From the NCBI RefSeq assembly GCF_008014345.1, contig NZ_VPFL01000021.1, forward strand, positions 1 to 51,438: a stretch of DNA of 51,438 nt, written 5' to 3'. Source of the DNA: Pelomicrobium methylotrophicum. Its GTDB lineage: Bacteria > Pseudomonadota > Gammaproteobacteria > Burkholderiales > UBA6910. How positions within the stretch are numbered: position 1 is the stretch's first letter; each line of letters begins with the position of its first letter. Positions 1-7,702 of this stretch are shown in pieces. The notes under the pieces are model-generated. The model ran no database searches and was not told the DNA's origin. It was given only the letters and a program-made list of their open reading frames with translations. Made by a program: the position numbers and the translations under genes.

Positions 1-1
1 G

Positions 2-154
2 GGGCCGGCTTTGAGGCAGGCGTGCAAGGCGCAAGAAGAGGGCAAGACCACGGTCCTGGAGATGATGGTCAGCCGGGAGCTGGGCGACCCCTTCCGCCGC
101 GACGCGCTCTCCAAGCCCAAGCGCTTCTTGGAGAAGTACAAGGACTACGTGTGA
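2..154 (+). CDS. xsc: Sulfoacetaldehyde acetyltransferase, C-terminal fragment (5' end outside window)
   Basis: An open frame enters from the left edge and stops at 152-154, giving 50 residues with no start in the window. The tail contains ELGDPFRRDALSKP and ends in KYKDYV, which I recognise as the C-terminus of Xsc, the ThDP-dependent enzyme that splits sulfoacetaldehyde with phosphate into acetyl phosphate and sulfite. Known biology: Xsc is the common desulfonating step for taurine, isethionate and sulfoacetate. The call rests on this short tail only; other acetolactate-synthase-type ThDP enzymes are the alternative. The sulfoacetate-type genes at 12.3-15.3 kb support it. The next gene starts 75 bp downstream. 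Confidence 0.72.
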   Translation, partial: GPALRQACKAQEEGKTTVLEMMVSRELGDPFRRDALSKPKRFLEKYKDYV

Positions 155-229
155 GGCGTTGCGGGTGGGGGTTCGCGCTGCTCACCCCATGTGCTTGTTT
201 GAACGTTTTGGTCCGAGGGAGGGGGGAGC

Positions 230-1324
230 ATGCAGACGCTGGAGCGCCTGATCCTGTACCGGCTGGAAGTCCCGCTGACCGCGCCCTACAAGCTCGCCTT
301 CGGGTCGGTCAAAGCGTTCGAGACCCTCATCGCTGAGGCCATCGACAGCGACGGCCGGCGCGGCTATGGGGAGGCGACGCCGCTCACCGGCTATACCGAG
401 GAGACCATCGCCGGAAGCTGGCAGCTTGCGCAGACGTGGGCCGCCCGCATGATCGGCCAGCCCATCGCCCAGGCCAAGCGGCTCGCGGAGACGTGGACCC
501 GCGAGGCGCCGTTCACTGCCACGGCGCTCATCACCGCGATCGAGATGTTGGAGGGCCATCCGTTGCTCGTGGTGGCCACGCCGGCGCGGGTGCCGGTGCT
601 GGGGCTGGTGAACGGCACCGAGCCGCAGGCGCTGGCGGCGGAGATCGAGGCGTTGCTCGCTCAAGGGTTCAGCACCTTGAAGATCAAGGTGGGCTTCGAT
701 CCCGAGCAGGACGCGAAGAAGGTGGCGCTGATCCAGAAGCTCAACCGAGGTCGCGCCCGCTTACGCATCGATGCCAACCAGGGCTATACCGCCGACGAAG
801 GCCGCCGCTTCGCCGCTTCCCTGGAGCCCAGCGACATCGAGCTGTTCGAGCAACCGTGCGCCGCCGGCGACTGGGCGGCGGCCAAAGCGGTGGCCGAGGT
901 ATCGCCGGTGCCCATGATGCTGGACGAATCCATCTACGGCCTGGAAGACATCGAACGGGCGGCGCAGCTCGGGGCGGCCCGCTACATCAAGCTCAAGCTC
1001 ATGAAAATGGGCAGCCTCAATCGCCTCAAGGCAGGCATTGAGCGCATCCGCGCCCTGGGCATGGAACCGGTGCTCGGCAACGGCGTCGCCGGCGAGATCG
1101 GCTGCTGGATGGAGGCGTGCGTCGCTTGCAGGCTGATCGACAACGCGGGCGAGATGAACGGCTTTCTCAAGCCCGTGGCGCGGCTGCTGGAGAATCCGCT
1201 CGGGTTCGAGGGCGGCGCGATCGTTCTGCCGTCCGGCTACGTCCCGCGACTCAACGCCGAAGCGGTGGCGCGGTTTACCCGCGCGAAAGTGAGCTTCACC
1301 CCGAAGGCGCGGGCCTCGGTTTAG
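230..1324 (+). CDS. Enolase-superfamily enzyme, muconate-lactonizing (MLE) subgroup
   Basis: The 364-residue protein has an N-terminal capping domain (GYGEATPL at 46-53) and a C-terminal barrel with the MLE-subgroup catalytic set: K151-x-K153 on strand 2, metal ligands D181 (in RIDANQGY), E207 (FEQP) and D232 (LDES), and K254/K256. That set fits cycloisomerases, dipeptide epimerases and o-succinylbenzoate synthases, and differs from classical methylaspartate ammonia-lyase, which is longer and of another subgroup. The substrate is unknown. The start is an ATG after a strong GGAGGGGGGAG ribosome site. It lies between xsc and glmS, so it probably acts in the same pathway as the mutase that follows. 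Confidence 0.8.
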   Translation: MQTLERLILYRLEVPLTAPYKLAFGSVKAFETLIAEAIDSDGRRGYGEATPLTGYTEETIAGSWQLAQTWAARMIGQPIAQAKRLAETWTREAPFTATALITAIEMLEGHPLLVVATPARVPVLGLVNGTEPQALAAEIEALLAQGFSTLKIKVGFDPEQDAKKVALIQKLNRGRARLRIDANQGYTADEGRRFAASLEPSDIELFEQPCAAGDWAAAKAVAEVSPVPMMLDESIYGLEDIERAAQLGAARYIKLKLMKMGSLNRLKAGIERIRALGMEPVLGNGVAGEIGCWMEACVACRLIDNAGEMNGFLKPVARLLENPLGFEGGAIVLPSGYVPRLNAEAVARFTRAKVSFTPKARASV

Positions 1325-1336
1325 CCAGGGCACGAA

Positions 1337-1350
1337 TGTAAGCGATTGCA
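1337..1350. promoter_or_regulatory. LacI-family operator upstream of glmS
   Basis: TGTAAGCGATTGCA fits the LacI-family half-site pattern TGNAANCGNTTNCA at all ten fixed positions. It lies 12 bp after the stop of the preceding gene and 16 bp before the GTG of glmS. It differs by one base from the site at 8945-8958. A LacI-family gene lies at 15395. Because the site sits so close to the start codon, it may act as a roadblock to readthrough from upstream or overlap a promoter I could not place. Confidence 0.68.
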
Positions 1351-1366
1351 CTCGAGGGAAGGGGCA

Positions 1367-1807
1367 GTGGCCAAGACACTCGTCACCGGAGTCATCGGGT
1401 CGGACACCCACATTGTGGGCAATCGCATCTTGTCCATGGCGCTGGAGAAAGCCGGCTACAAGGTCGTGGCGCTGGGGGCGCTCACGCCTGCCGAAGACTT
1501 CATCAAGGCGGCGGTGGAGACGAACGCCGACGCAATCCTCATCTCTTCGCTCTACGGCCAGGGGGAGTTGGACTGCCGGGGCTTCCGCGACAAGTGCATC
1601 GAGGCGGGCCTGGAAAACATCCTGCTCTACGTGGGCGGCAACCTGGTGGTGGGCAAGCAGACGTGGGAGGAGGTGGAGCAGCGCTTTCTCGCCATGGGCT
1701 TCGACCGGGCGTTTCCGCCAGGCACGCGCACTGACGAGGTGATCGCGACGCTGGCACGGGACTTCGAGGCGCGGGAGCGGGGGTTGCGGAAGGCAGAGGA
1801 CGGCTGA
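1367..1807 (+). CDS. glmS: Methylaspartate-mutase-type B12-binding subunit (GlmS-like)
   Basis: A 146-residue cobalamin-binding protein starting at GTG 1367 behind AGGGAAGGGG; a TTG at 1346 would fall inside the operator. The DxHxxG signature is present as DTHIVG at residues 13-18, with His15 the expected axial ligand to cobalt. Later conserved pieces include the SSLYGQGE and GGNLVVGK loops of the Rossmann-like fold. In glutamate mutase two such small subunits pair with the GlmE barrel dimer to isomerise glutamate and 3-methylaspartate through radicals. It is followed by glmL after 68 bp and then glmE. Family assignment is firm; the substrate of this complex is uncertain (see the glmE entry). 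Confidence 0.9.
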   Translation: MAKTLVTGVIGSDTHIVGNRILSMALEKAGYKVVALGALTPAEDFIKAAVETNADAILISSLYGQGELDCRGFRDKCIEAGLENILLYVGGNLVVGKQTWEEVEQRFLAMGFDRAFPPGTRTDEVIATLARDFEARERGLRKAEDG

Positions 1808-1875
1808 AATCGCCCAGCGGCAGGGAATTTCTCGCCGCGCTTCTTTGGGCGCTGGGGTGAGCTTACATTGATCCC

Positions 1876-3291
1876 ATGAAGACCGCGCTGCTCATCGACT
1901 TCGGCAGCACTTACACCAAGCTTCGGGCGGTGGACGTGGACAACGCCCGCCTCATCGGCGCGGGACAGGGACCCTCGACCGTGGCGACCGACATCACCGT
2001 GGGCATGATGAAGGCGCTTCAGGACTTGGAGGCCCACATTGGGCCGCTGCCCAGGTTCACCTATCGGCTCGCCTCTTCGAGCGCCGCCGGGGGGCTGCGC
2101 ATGGTGACGGTGGGGCTGGTGAAGGAACTGACCGCGGAAGCGGCACGGCTCGCCGCCCTGGGGGCGGGGGCGAAGCTGGTGGGTGCTTTCGCCTATCGCC
2201 TTACGCGGGGCGATGTGAAGAAAATCGAGGCGCTGGCGCCAGACATCCTGCTGCTTGCGGGCGGTACCGACGGCGGCAATTCGGAGGTCGTCCTGCACAA
2301 CGCCGAGGCGCTCGCAGCAAGCGCGCTTGCCTGTCCGATCGTCTACGCCGGAAACCGGGCGGTGGCGGAGGAGGCACGGTCCCTGCTCTGCGGCAAGACG
2401 GTCATCCTTACCGAGAACGTGATGCCGGAGTTCAACGTGCTCAACATCGAGCCCGCCCGCGCCGCGATCCGCCAGGTGTTCATCGACCGCATCGTGCACG
2501 CGAAGGGCATCGACCGGGCCCAGGCCATGTTCGACCAGGTGCTGATGCCCACACCGGTGGCGGTCATGGAAGGCGCGCGGCTGCTCGCCGACGGCTGTGG
2601 GGGCGAGCCTGGACTGGGGCCGCTGCTGGTGGTGGACCCCGGCGGCGCCACCACGGATGTGCACTCGGTGGCCGAGGGGCAGCCGAGCCAGCCGGGCGTC
2701 ATTTCCCACGGGCTGCCGGAGCCGCGGGTGAAGCGCACCGTGGAAGGCGATCTGGGCATGCGCCACAACGTCAGTGCGGTGGCCGAGGCGTGCGGCCTGG
2801 AGACCCTGGCCCGGGACGCGGGGTTGCCCGCCGACGCGGTGAGGCGGCTGATCGGCGAGCTCGCCCGCGACGTGGAGCGGCTGCCGGCAAGCGACGAGGA
2901 GCGGGCGCTGGACCGCGCCTTGGGGCGCGCGGCCATCCGCCTGGCGGTGAAGCGCCACGCCGGCACGGTGGAGACGGTGTACACCGTACAGGGGCCGGTG
3001 CTGGTCCAACACGGGAAGGACTTGACCGAAGTGGGCGCGGTGATCGGCACTGGCGGCGTGCTGGTTCACAGTGCCGATCCCGGCGCCATTCTGGAGACCG
3101 CGTTGTTCGACCCGGCGGAGCCGTTTTCCCTGCGGCCGAAGGCGCCGCGCTTGCTGCTCGATCGCGACTATTCCCTGTATGCCTGCGGCCTGCTTGCCCA
3201 GGTGGAGCCGGTTGCCGCGCTTCGCTTGGCTTTAAGCCGCCTCATCCCCGTCGACCAGGAGTCTCGTCATGAACGCACCGTCAGCGCTTGA
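1876..3291 (+). CDS. glmL: MutL/GlmL-family ATPase of the B12 mutase
   Basis: A 471-residue ASKHA-fold protein starting MKTALLIDFGSTYTK, whose phosphate-1 loop is at residues 8-14. A second nucleotide-binding segment, VVDPGGATTDVHS, lies near residue 255, and a GTGGVLVHS segment near residue 393. Members of this family (MutL/GlmL) are encoded with methylaspartate mutase and related B12 enzymes; they are believed to act as chaperones or reactivators of the mutase, by inference from family context. Its 3' end overlaps the glmE start by 23 bp, so the two are probably translationally coupled. I see no strong ribosome-binding site before its ATG. Confidence 0.88.
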   Translation: MKTALLIDFGSTYTKLRAVDVDNARLIGAGQGPSTVATDITVGMMKALQDLEAHIGPLPRFTYRLASSSAAGGLRMVTVGLVKELTAEAARLAALGAGAKLVGAFAYRLTRGDVKKIEALAPDILLLAGGTDGGNSEVVLHNAEALAASALACPIVYAGNRAVAEEARSLLCGKTVILTENVMPEFNVLNIEPARAAIRQVFIDRIVHAKGIDRAQAMFDQVLMPTPVAVMEGARLLADGCGGEPGLGPLLVVDPGGATTDVHSVAEGQPSQPGVISHGLPEPRVKRTVEGDLGMRHNVSAVAEACGLETLARDAGLPADAVRRLIGELARDVERLPASDEERALDRALGRAAIRLAVKRHAGTVETVYTVQGPVLVQHGKDLTEVGAVIGTGGVLVHSADPGAILETALFDPAEPFSLRPKAPRLLLDRDYSLYACGLLAQVEPVAALRLALSRLIPVDQESRHERTVSA

Positions 3292-4765
3292 GACTCGGCG
3301 ACCGCTTTCCCAGGAGCGGATCCCGGACGACGTGTTCGAGGCCATGCGCCGCGAGAACCTCGCCCGCTGGCCTACGGGCAAGGAGGTGGTGCTGGAGGAG
3401 GCAATTGAGCTGCACAAGCGCCTGCCCAGGCATAAGCGGCTTGCCTACGTCATGCGGCGGGCGGTGGACGAGGGACGCTGTCTGACGCAGCCGCGCGGCG
3501 GCTTCGGCACTTTCCGGCTCCAACTGGAGCTCATGCAGATCCTGGACAAGGAGGGGCTCGCCGACATCGTACCCACCACTACCGACAGCTACACCCGCAA
3601 CGAGCAGTGGGCGCTGGCACAAAAAGGGATCGAGGAGTCGGAGCGCGCAGGGCGCTCGATGCTGAACGGCTATCCCATCGTCAATTACGGGGTGGCGGTC
3701 AGCAGGCAGCTCATCGAGGCGATCGACAAGCCGGCCATCATGCTGACCGGAACGGCGATGCCCAAGCTCACCGCCGAGATCGGTTTCGCGGCCGGCTACT
3801 CGGGCTACCTGGGCTCGGGCATCGCTTATACGAGTTCATACATCAAGGAGCTGTCGATCGAGGAGGGCATTCGCAATTACCAGTACCTGGACCGACTGGC
3901 GGCGCTGTACCAGGAGCACGGCGTGGAGCTGCACCGACGCCAGCCGGGTTTCCTCACCGGGACCAACATCCCGCCCTGTATTGCCATCACGACCTGCGTG
4001 CTGGATGCGCTGCTCGCCGCCGCCCAGGGTGTCAAGAACTACGGCCTGGAGATGGGGCAGACGCTGCACCTGGTCCAGGACGCGGCGGCGGTGCGCGCCT
4101 GCCAGGAGCTCGTCCAGGAATACCTGAGGAAAGCGGGGTACACGGACGTGTTCACGCCCGTGACGCTCCTGCACTGGATGGGCGCCTGGCCCCACGACGA
4201 TGCACAATCGGCGGCGCTGGTGGTCTACGGGGGCACGCTGGCCGCCATCGCCGGCGCGGTGTCGGTGACCACCAAGACGACCCATGAGGCGTTCGGCATT
4301 CCCACTCCTCAGGCGAACGCCGAGGGACTGCGCATGACGCGCATGGCGATTTACCTGGCGCGCCGCATCCGGCTCGACGCGCTGCCCGAGTTCCAGTTCG
4401 AGGTGGAGCTGATCAAGCGCGAGGTGCGGCCCATCATCGACAGGACGCTGGAGATGGGCGACGGTGACGCGGCGGTGGGCACCGTCCGTGCCTTCGAAGC
4501 CGGTGTGCTGGACATTCCCTGGTCGCCCAATCGCTGGTGCAAGAGCCGGGTGATGCCGGCGCGGGACGCCGACGGCTGCTTGCGCATCCTTGATCCCGGC
4601 CTCATGCCTTTCCCGAAGGAGGTGCTGGAAATCCACGAGGAACGGCTCAAGCGGCGCGCGAAGAAAGAGGGCGTGCCCTTCGGGCCGGAGTTGGCCGTCT
4701 CCAGCGTGTACGAGATTTCCGAGCCGCTCGCGAAGCTCATGAGCGACGCCTGGGCACGCGATTGA
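3269..4765 (+). CDS. glmE: Methylaspartate-mutase-type catalytic (epsilon) subunit with altered substrate pocket
   Basis: A 498-residue TIM-barrel subunit starting at ATG 3269 after CCAGGAG. From memory it aligns without gaps to Clostridium cochlearium GlmE with an offset of +10 from about residue 24 to 340. Retained are Arg66 (R76, in TQPR), Arg100 (R110, in SYTR), Tyr177 (Y187), Tyr181 (Y191) and the cofactor-side Lys326 and Glu330 (K336, E340 in KTTHE). Replaced are Arg149 by L159, His150 by T160 and Glu171 by L181, all residues that hold glutamate. So it looks like an active B12 mutase for a different substrate, one that may lack the amino group. It is the last gene of the set, before a terminator. 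Confidence 0.87.
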   Translation: MNAPSALETRRPLSQERIPDDVFEAMRRENLARWPTGKEVVLEEAIELHKRLPRHKRLAYVMRRAVDEGRCLTQPRGGFGTFRLQLELMQILDKEGLADIVPTTTDSYTRNEQWALAQKGIEESERAGRSMLNGYPIVNYGVAVSRQLIEAIDKPAIMLTGTAMPKLTAEIGFAAGYSGYLGSGIAYTSSYIKELSIEEGIRNYQYLDRLAALYQEHGVELHRRQPGFLTGTNIPPCIAITTCVLDALLAAAQGVKNYGLEMGQTLHLVQDAAAVRACQELVQEYLRKAGYTDVFTPVTLLHWMGAWPHDDAQSAALVVYGGTLAAIAGAVSVTTKTTHEAFGIPTPQANAEGLRMTRMAIYLARRIRLDALPEFQFEVELIKREVRPIIDRTLEMGDGDAAVGTVRAFEAGVLDIPWSPNRWCKSRVMPARDADGCLRILDPGLMPFPKEVLEIHEERLKRRAKKEGVPFGPELAVSSVYEISEPLAKLMSDAWARD

Positions 4766-4796
4766 ACGGCCGGATTGCGGTAGCTTCCTCCCTTGC

Positions 4797-4823
4797 GCCG
4801 GGCCTTGCCGCCCGGCTTTTTTT
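4797..4823 (+). terminator. Rho-independent terminator after glmE
   Basis: A perfect 7-bp stem, GCCGGGC (4797-4803) with GCCCGGC (4810-4816), has a 6-nt loop and is followed at once by seven T. It lies 31 bp after the glmE stop and ends the xsc-side transcription unit before the convergent aldehyde dehydrogenase. Confidence 0.9.
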
Positions 4824-4893
4824 CATCTCCGGGATCTGTCTGGAAAGCAAAAAATTCCTGGGCGAGCTGCCGCGCGGTTTCCGGCGGCTCCGC

Positions 4894-6408
4894 CTATGAC
4901 CCGTAATTCACGATGACCGTCTTGGTCAGGGTGAAGTGCTCGAGCATGGACTCCAACGAATACTCGCGCCCCAGACCGCTCATTTTGTAACCACCGTAGG
5001 AAAGCCCCGCCCGCGGTCCTGCGTACTGGTTCACCTGCACGAATCCCGCCTGGATCTTTTCCGCAAACGACAGCGCTCGGGAGAGGTCCCGGGTCCAGAG
5101 GGCGCCCGCCAGGCCGAAGTCGGTTTTGTTGGCGAGGTGCAACGCCTCGTCGAAATCGCGGAAGCGGTACAGCAACGCCACCGGGCCGAAGATCTCGTCG
5201 GTGCACACGGGCGAAGTGTGGGGCACCCCCTCGATCAGCGTGGGCGTATAGAAGTATCCCTTTTCCAGCCCCGCTGCGCGGCGTCCGCCGCAGAGGATTC
5301 TGGCGCCCGGGGTGGCGCGGGCCATCTCCACGTACGCGGTGACCCGGTCAAACTGCTCGCGGGAAATGATGGCGCCCATCTGGGTTTGCTCATCCAGCGG
5401 GTCGCCGATCCTGAGCTTCCCGAGCTCCGCCACGGTGCGGGAGACCACTTCTTCGTACACTTTTTCGTGAAGGTAGATGCGCGTGCCTGCGGAGCAGGAT
5501 TGGCCCTGGCGGGTGAAGCGCATGCCGACGATGACGCCCGACACCACCTGCTCCAAGTCGGCGTCGTCCATGACGATGTTGGGGCTCTTGCCCCCGAGTT
5601 CCAGCGTGACGGGGCACAGCTTGTCTGCGGCGTAATGCAGGATCTGCTTGCCCACGGCGCAGGAGCCGGTGAAGGTGATTTTGCGCACCAGCGGATGCTC
5701 CGCGAGCGGCTTGCCGGCCTCCTCGCCGTAGCCGGAGATGGCGTTCGCCACGCCGGGCGGCAGCACTTCCTGCAGGATCTCCGCCGCCCGCAGCACCGTG
5801 AGGGGCGCCTGCTCGGCGCTCTTAAGCACCACGGTGTTGCCGGCCGCCAGGGCCGGACCGAGCTTTGCCATCATGAGCAACAAAGGTGCGTTCCAGGGGA
5901 TGATGGCGCCCACCACGCCCAGCGGCTCCCGCGTCACGTAGGCAAAGGTTCCCGGGTCCCAGGGCAGCGTGCGGCCCTTCAGTTCCGACCAGAGCCCGGC
6001 GTAGAAGTGCAGCAGTTCGATGGCGCTTGCCACCTCGGGACGGCACTGGGTCGCGAGGGCGTTGCCCGTCTCCAGCGCCATCAAGCGGGCGAGCGGCTCC
6101 GCCTCCTGCGCCAGCCGATCGGCGGCCCGCCGCAGCAGGTCGCCCCGTTCGCGGGCCGGGCGGCGTGACCAGGCAGGATAAGCCCGCTGCGCGGCTTCCA
6201 CCGCCCACGCCACGTCCCGAGCATCGCACCGGGCGGCTTCCGCGATGACGGTTTCGTCGGCCGGGTTTTCCACCGGCAGCGCGCGGCCGCTCGGCGGGCA
6301 CTGGAGTCGGCCATCCACCAGCACCTGCCCGGCGAGGCGGCGGGCTTCCGCCAGGGCTGCCGTCTTGGCGGCGCCGGGCGTGGGACGGAAGGGTTCGACG
6401 GTGGACAT
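4894..6408 (-). CDS. NAD(P)-dependent aldehyde dehydrogenase
   Basis: A 504-residue classical, non-acylating aldehyde dehydrogenase. The oxyanion Asn lies in PWN (171-173), the general base Glu270 in the ELGGKSP segment, and the catalytic nucleophile is Cys305 in GQSCSAGTR. The start is ATG at 6408 with AAGGAA upstream. It is convergent with glmE and divergent from the SDR gene at 6530, sharing a 121-bp intergenic region. Family members oxidise diverse aldehydes to acids; here a sulfonated or short-chain aldehyde of the surrounding pathway is plausible but unproven. Residues do not allow a substrate call. Confidence 0.9.
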   Translation of the reverse strand: MSTVEPFRPTPGAAKTAALAEARRLAGQVLVDGRLQCPPSGRALPVENPADETVIAEAARCDARDVAWAVEAAQRAYPAWSRRPARERGDLLRRAADRLAQEAEPLARLMALETGNALATQCRPEVASAIELLHFYAGLWSELKGRTLPWDPGTFAYVTREPLGVVGAIIPWNAPLLLMMAKLGPALAAGNTVVLKSAEQAPLTVLRAAEILQEVLPPGVANAISGYGEEAGKPLAEHPLVRKITFTGSCAVGKQILHYAADKLCPVTLELGGKSPNIVMDDADLEQVVSGVIVGMRFTRQGQSCSAGTRIYLHEKVYEEVVSRTVAELGKLRIGDPLDEQTQMGAIISREQFDRVTAYVEMARATPGARILCGGRRAAGLEKGYFYTPTLIEGVPHTSPVCTDEIFGPVALLYRFRDFDEALHLANKTDFGLAGALWTRDLSRALSFAEKIQAGFVQVNQYAGPRAGLSYGGYKMSGLGREYSLESMLEHFTLTKTVIVNYGS

Positions 6409-6529
6409 GGGGGGCGTTCCTTTCGTGGACTTTAGGTTCCCTCGATTTTAGGCCTGGCGGTGGAACGGCGAAACGTTGCCGCTGGCGCGATCTGGTAGAT
6501 TTCGAAGCTTTAGCGAGGGAGGTGCACCC

Positions 6530-7288
6530 ATGCGGCTCAAAGACAAGATCGCCATCGTCACAGGCGCCGGTTCCGGCTTCGGTGAAGGCATCGCCAAGCG
6601 CTTCGCCGAGGAAGGCGCGAAGGTGGTCGTGAACGACATCCACATTGCCAGCGGCGAACGGGTGGCGCGGCAGATCGAGGCGGCCGGCGGCACGGCGCTT
6701 TTCGTCTACGGCGATGTGTCCAAGGATGCGGATGTCGCGGCGCTCATCCGGGCGCCGATCGAGCGGTTCGGAGGATTGCACATCGTGGTCAACAACGCCG
6801 GCTATACCCACCGCAACCGGCCGATGCTGGAGGTGAGTGAAGAGGAATTCGACCGCATCTACCAGGTGAACGTGAAAAGCCTGTTCCTCACCGCCCGCCA
6901 TGCCGTGCCGTATTTCAGGAGCCAGGGCGGAGGCGTGTTTATCACCATCGCCTCGACCGCCGGCGTGCGCCCACGCCCCGGTCTCACCTGGTATAACGGC
7001 AGCAAGGGTGCGGCCATCGTCACCAGCAAATCCATGGCTGCCGAACTGGGCCCGGACAAGATCCGAGTCAACTGCATCAATCCCGTGATGGGGGAGACGG
7101 GCTTGTTGGAGCAATTCCTGGGCGGACCCGACACCCCCGAGCGACGCGCGAAGATCGTGGCCGGTATTCCCCTCGGCCGGCTGTCCAAGCCCATGGACGT
7201 GGCCAATGCTGCCCTGTTTCTGGCCTCGGACGAAGCCGAGTTCATCACCGGGGCCTGCCTGGAGGTGGACGGCGGCCGGTGCATCTGA
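6530..7288 (+). CDS. Short-chain dehydrogenase/reductase
   Basis: A 252-residue classical SDR. The nucleotide-binding TGAGSGFG motif is at 11-18, NNAG at 88-91, and the catalytic residues are Ser142, Tyr155 and Lys159 (YNGSK). The C-terminus carries the usual ITGACLEVDGG segment. The start at ATG 6530 is fixed by GAGGGAGG seven bases upstream; an upstream ATG in the same frame has no ribosome site. It probably oxidises an alcohol or reduces a keto group in the same catabolic locus, for example making the aldehyde used by the divergent dehydrogenase. That link is inference from position. Confidence 0.9.
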   Translation: MRLKDKIAIVTGAGSGFGEGIAKRFAEEGAKVVVNDIHIASGERVARQIEAAGGTALFVYGDVSKDADVAALIRAPIERFGGLHIVVNNAGYTHRNRPMLEVSEEEFDRIYQVNVKSLFLTARHAVPYFRSQGGGVFITIASTAGVRPRPGLTWYNGSKGAAIVTSKSMAAELGPDKIRVNCINPVMGETGLLEQFLGGPDTPERRAKIVAGIPLGRLSKPMDVANAALFLASDEAEFITGACLEVDGGRCI

Positions 7289-7387
7289 TCACGCCCCTCC
7301 GGGGCAAACGCCGCGCCGCGGCAGCGCCGTGATCGGAGCCGCCTTGGAAAGCCGGCCCCCGGGGGACAGGGGCTGCTTGAAACGGGA

Positions 7388-7576
7388 TCAGAGGTCGCCG
7401 AAGGGATTTTCGATCGGGCGGGTATCGTTCCCGACACGGCTCGGCCAGCCATGCGGGTGGCGCTCTTCGCGCCAGCCACCAGACGCCCGGTATTCCCCGG
7501 AGGCGTCGCCGAAGGACGCCTCGTCTTCGACCGGCAGGGGGAACCGGTCCTCGATGCTCTTCAACACTGCGCTCAT
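7388..7576 (-). CDS. Hypothetical small protein, 62 residues
   Basis: A minus-strand ORF starts MSAVLKSIEDRFPLP and ends with IENPFGDL. A GGGAG ribosome site lies seven bases before its ATG, and an AT-rich leader (7577-7702) lies upstream. I do not recognise a family, and no membrane segment or cysteine pair is seen. The sequence is rich in Glu, Arg, Gly and Trp. It follows the Old Yellow Enzyme gene on the same strand. It could be a real small gene or a chance frame; the ribosome site and upstream AT-rich region favour the former. Confidence 0.42.
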   Translation of the reverse strand: MSAVLKSIEDRFPLPVEDEASFGDASGEYRASGGWREERHPHGWPSRVGNDTRPIENPFGDL

Positions 7577-7702
7577 CTTGGTCTCCCGATCCGCGCTCGT
7601 GGCGCGGATAAACGTCGTACTTTCACGATATGAAAGCACAACGCAAGATATGATAGCGCAAGAAGTATAACGAGTACTTAACTTTACTATCATTTTTTCT
7701 TA
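7577..7702 (-). promoter_or_regulatory. AT-rich leader with inverted repeat
   Basis: This 126-bp gap between the Old Yellow Enzyme stop and the small ORF is strikingly AT-rich for the region. It holds a perfect inverted repeat CTTTCA-CGATA-TGAAAG at 7620-7636 and a nearby CGCAAGATATGATAGCGCAAG-like segment in which CGCAAG occurs twice. It probably carries a minus-strand promoter and a regulator site for the small ORF; no regulator can be named. Confidence 0.4.

Noticed and set aside
198-211. TTTGAACGTTTTGG as a further LacI operator before the enolase-family gene
   Set aside because: Only six of ten fixed positions match; it is placed like the glmS site, but too weak to call.
230-1324. Calling this gene methylaspartate ammonia-lyase because glm genes follow
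   Set aside because: Motifs (KxK, DAN, two C-terminal lysines) and length fit the MLE subgroup, not the ammonia-lyase.
1325-1366. Cobalamin riboswitch before glmS
   Set aside because: The gap is only 42 bp, far too short for a B12-box aptamer.
1627-3069. 480-codon minus-strand frame across glmL
   Set aside because: Opposite-strand shadow of a clear GlmL gene; no family features, driven by high GC at third positions.
6464-6478. GGCGAAACGTTGCCG between the aldehyde dehydrogenase and SDR genes as an operator
   Set aside because: Poor symmetry and about six of ten pattern positions.
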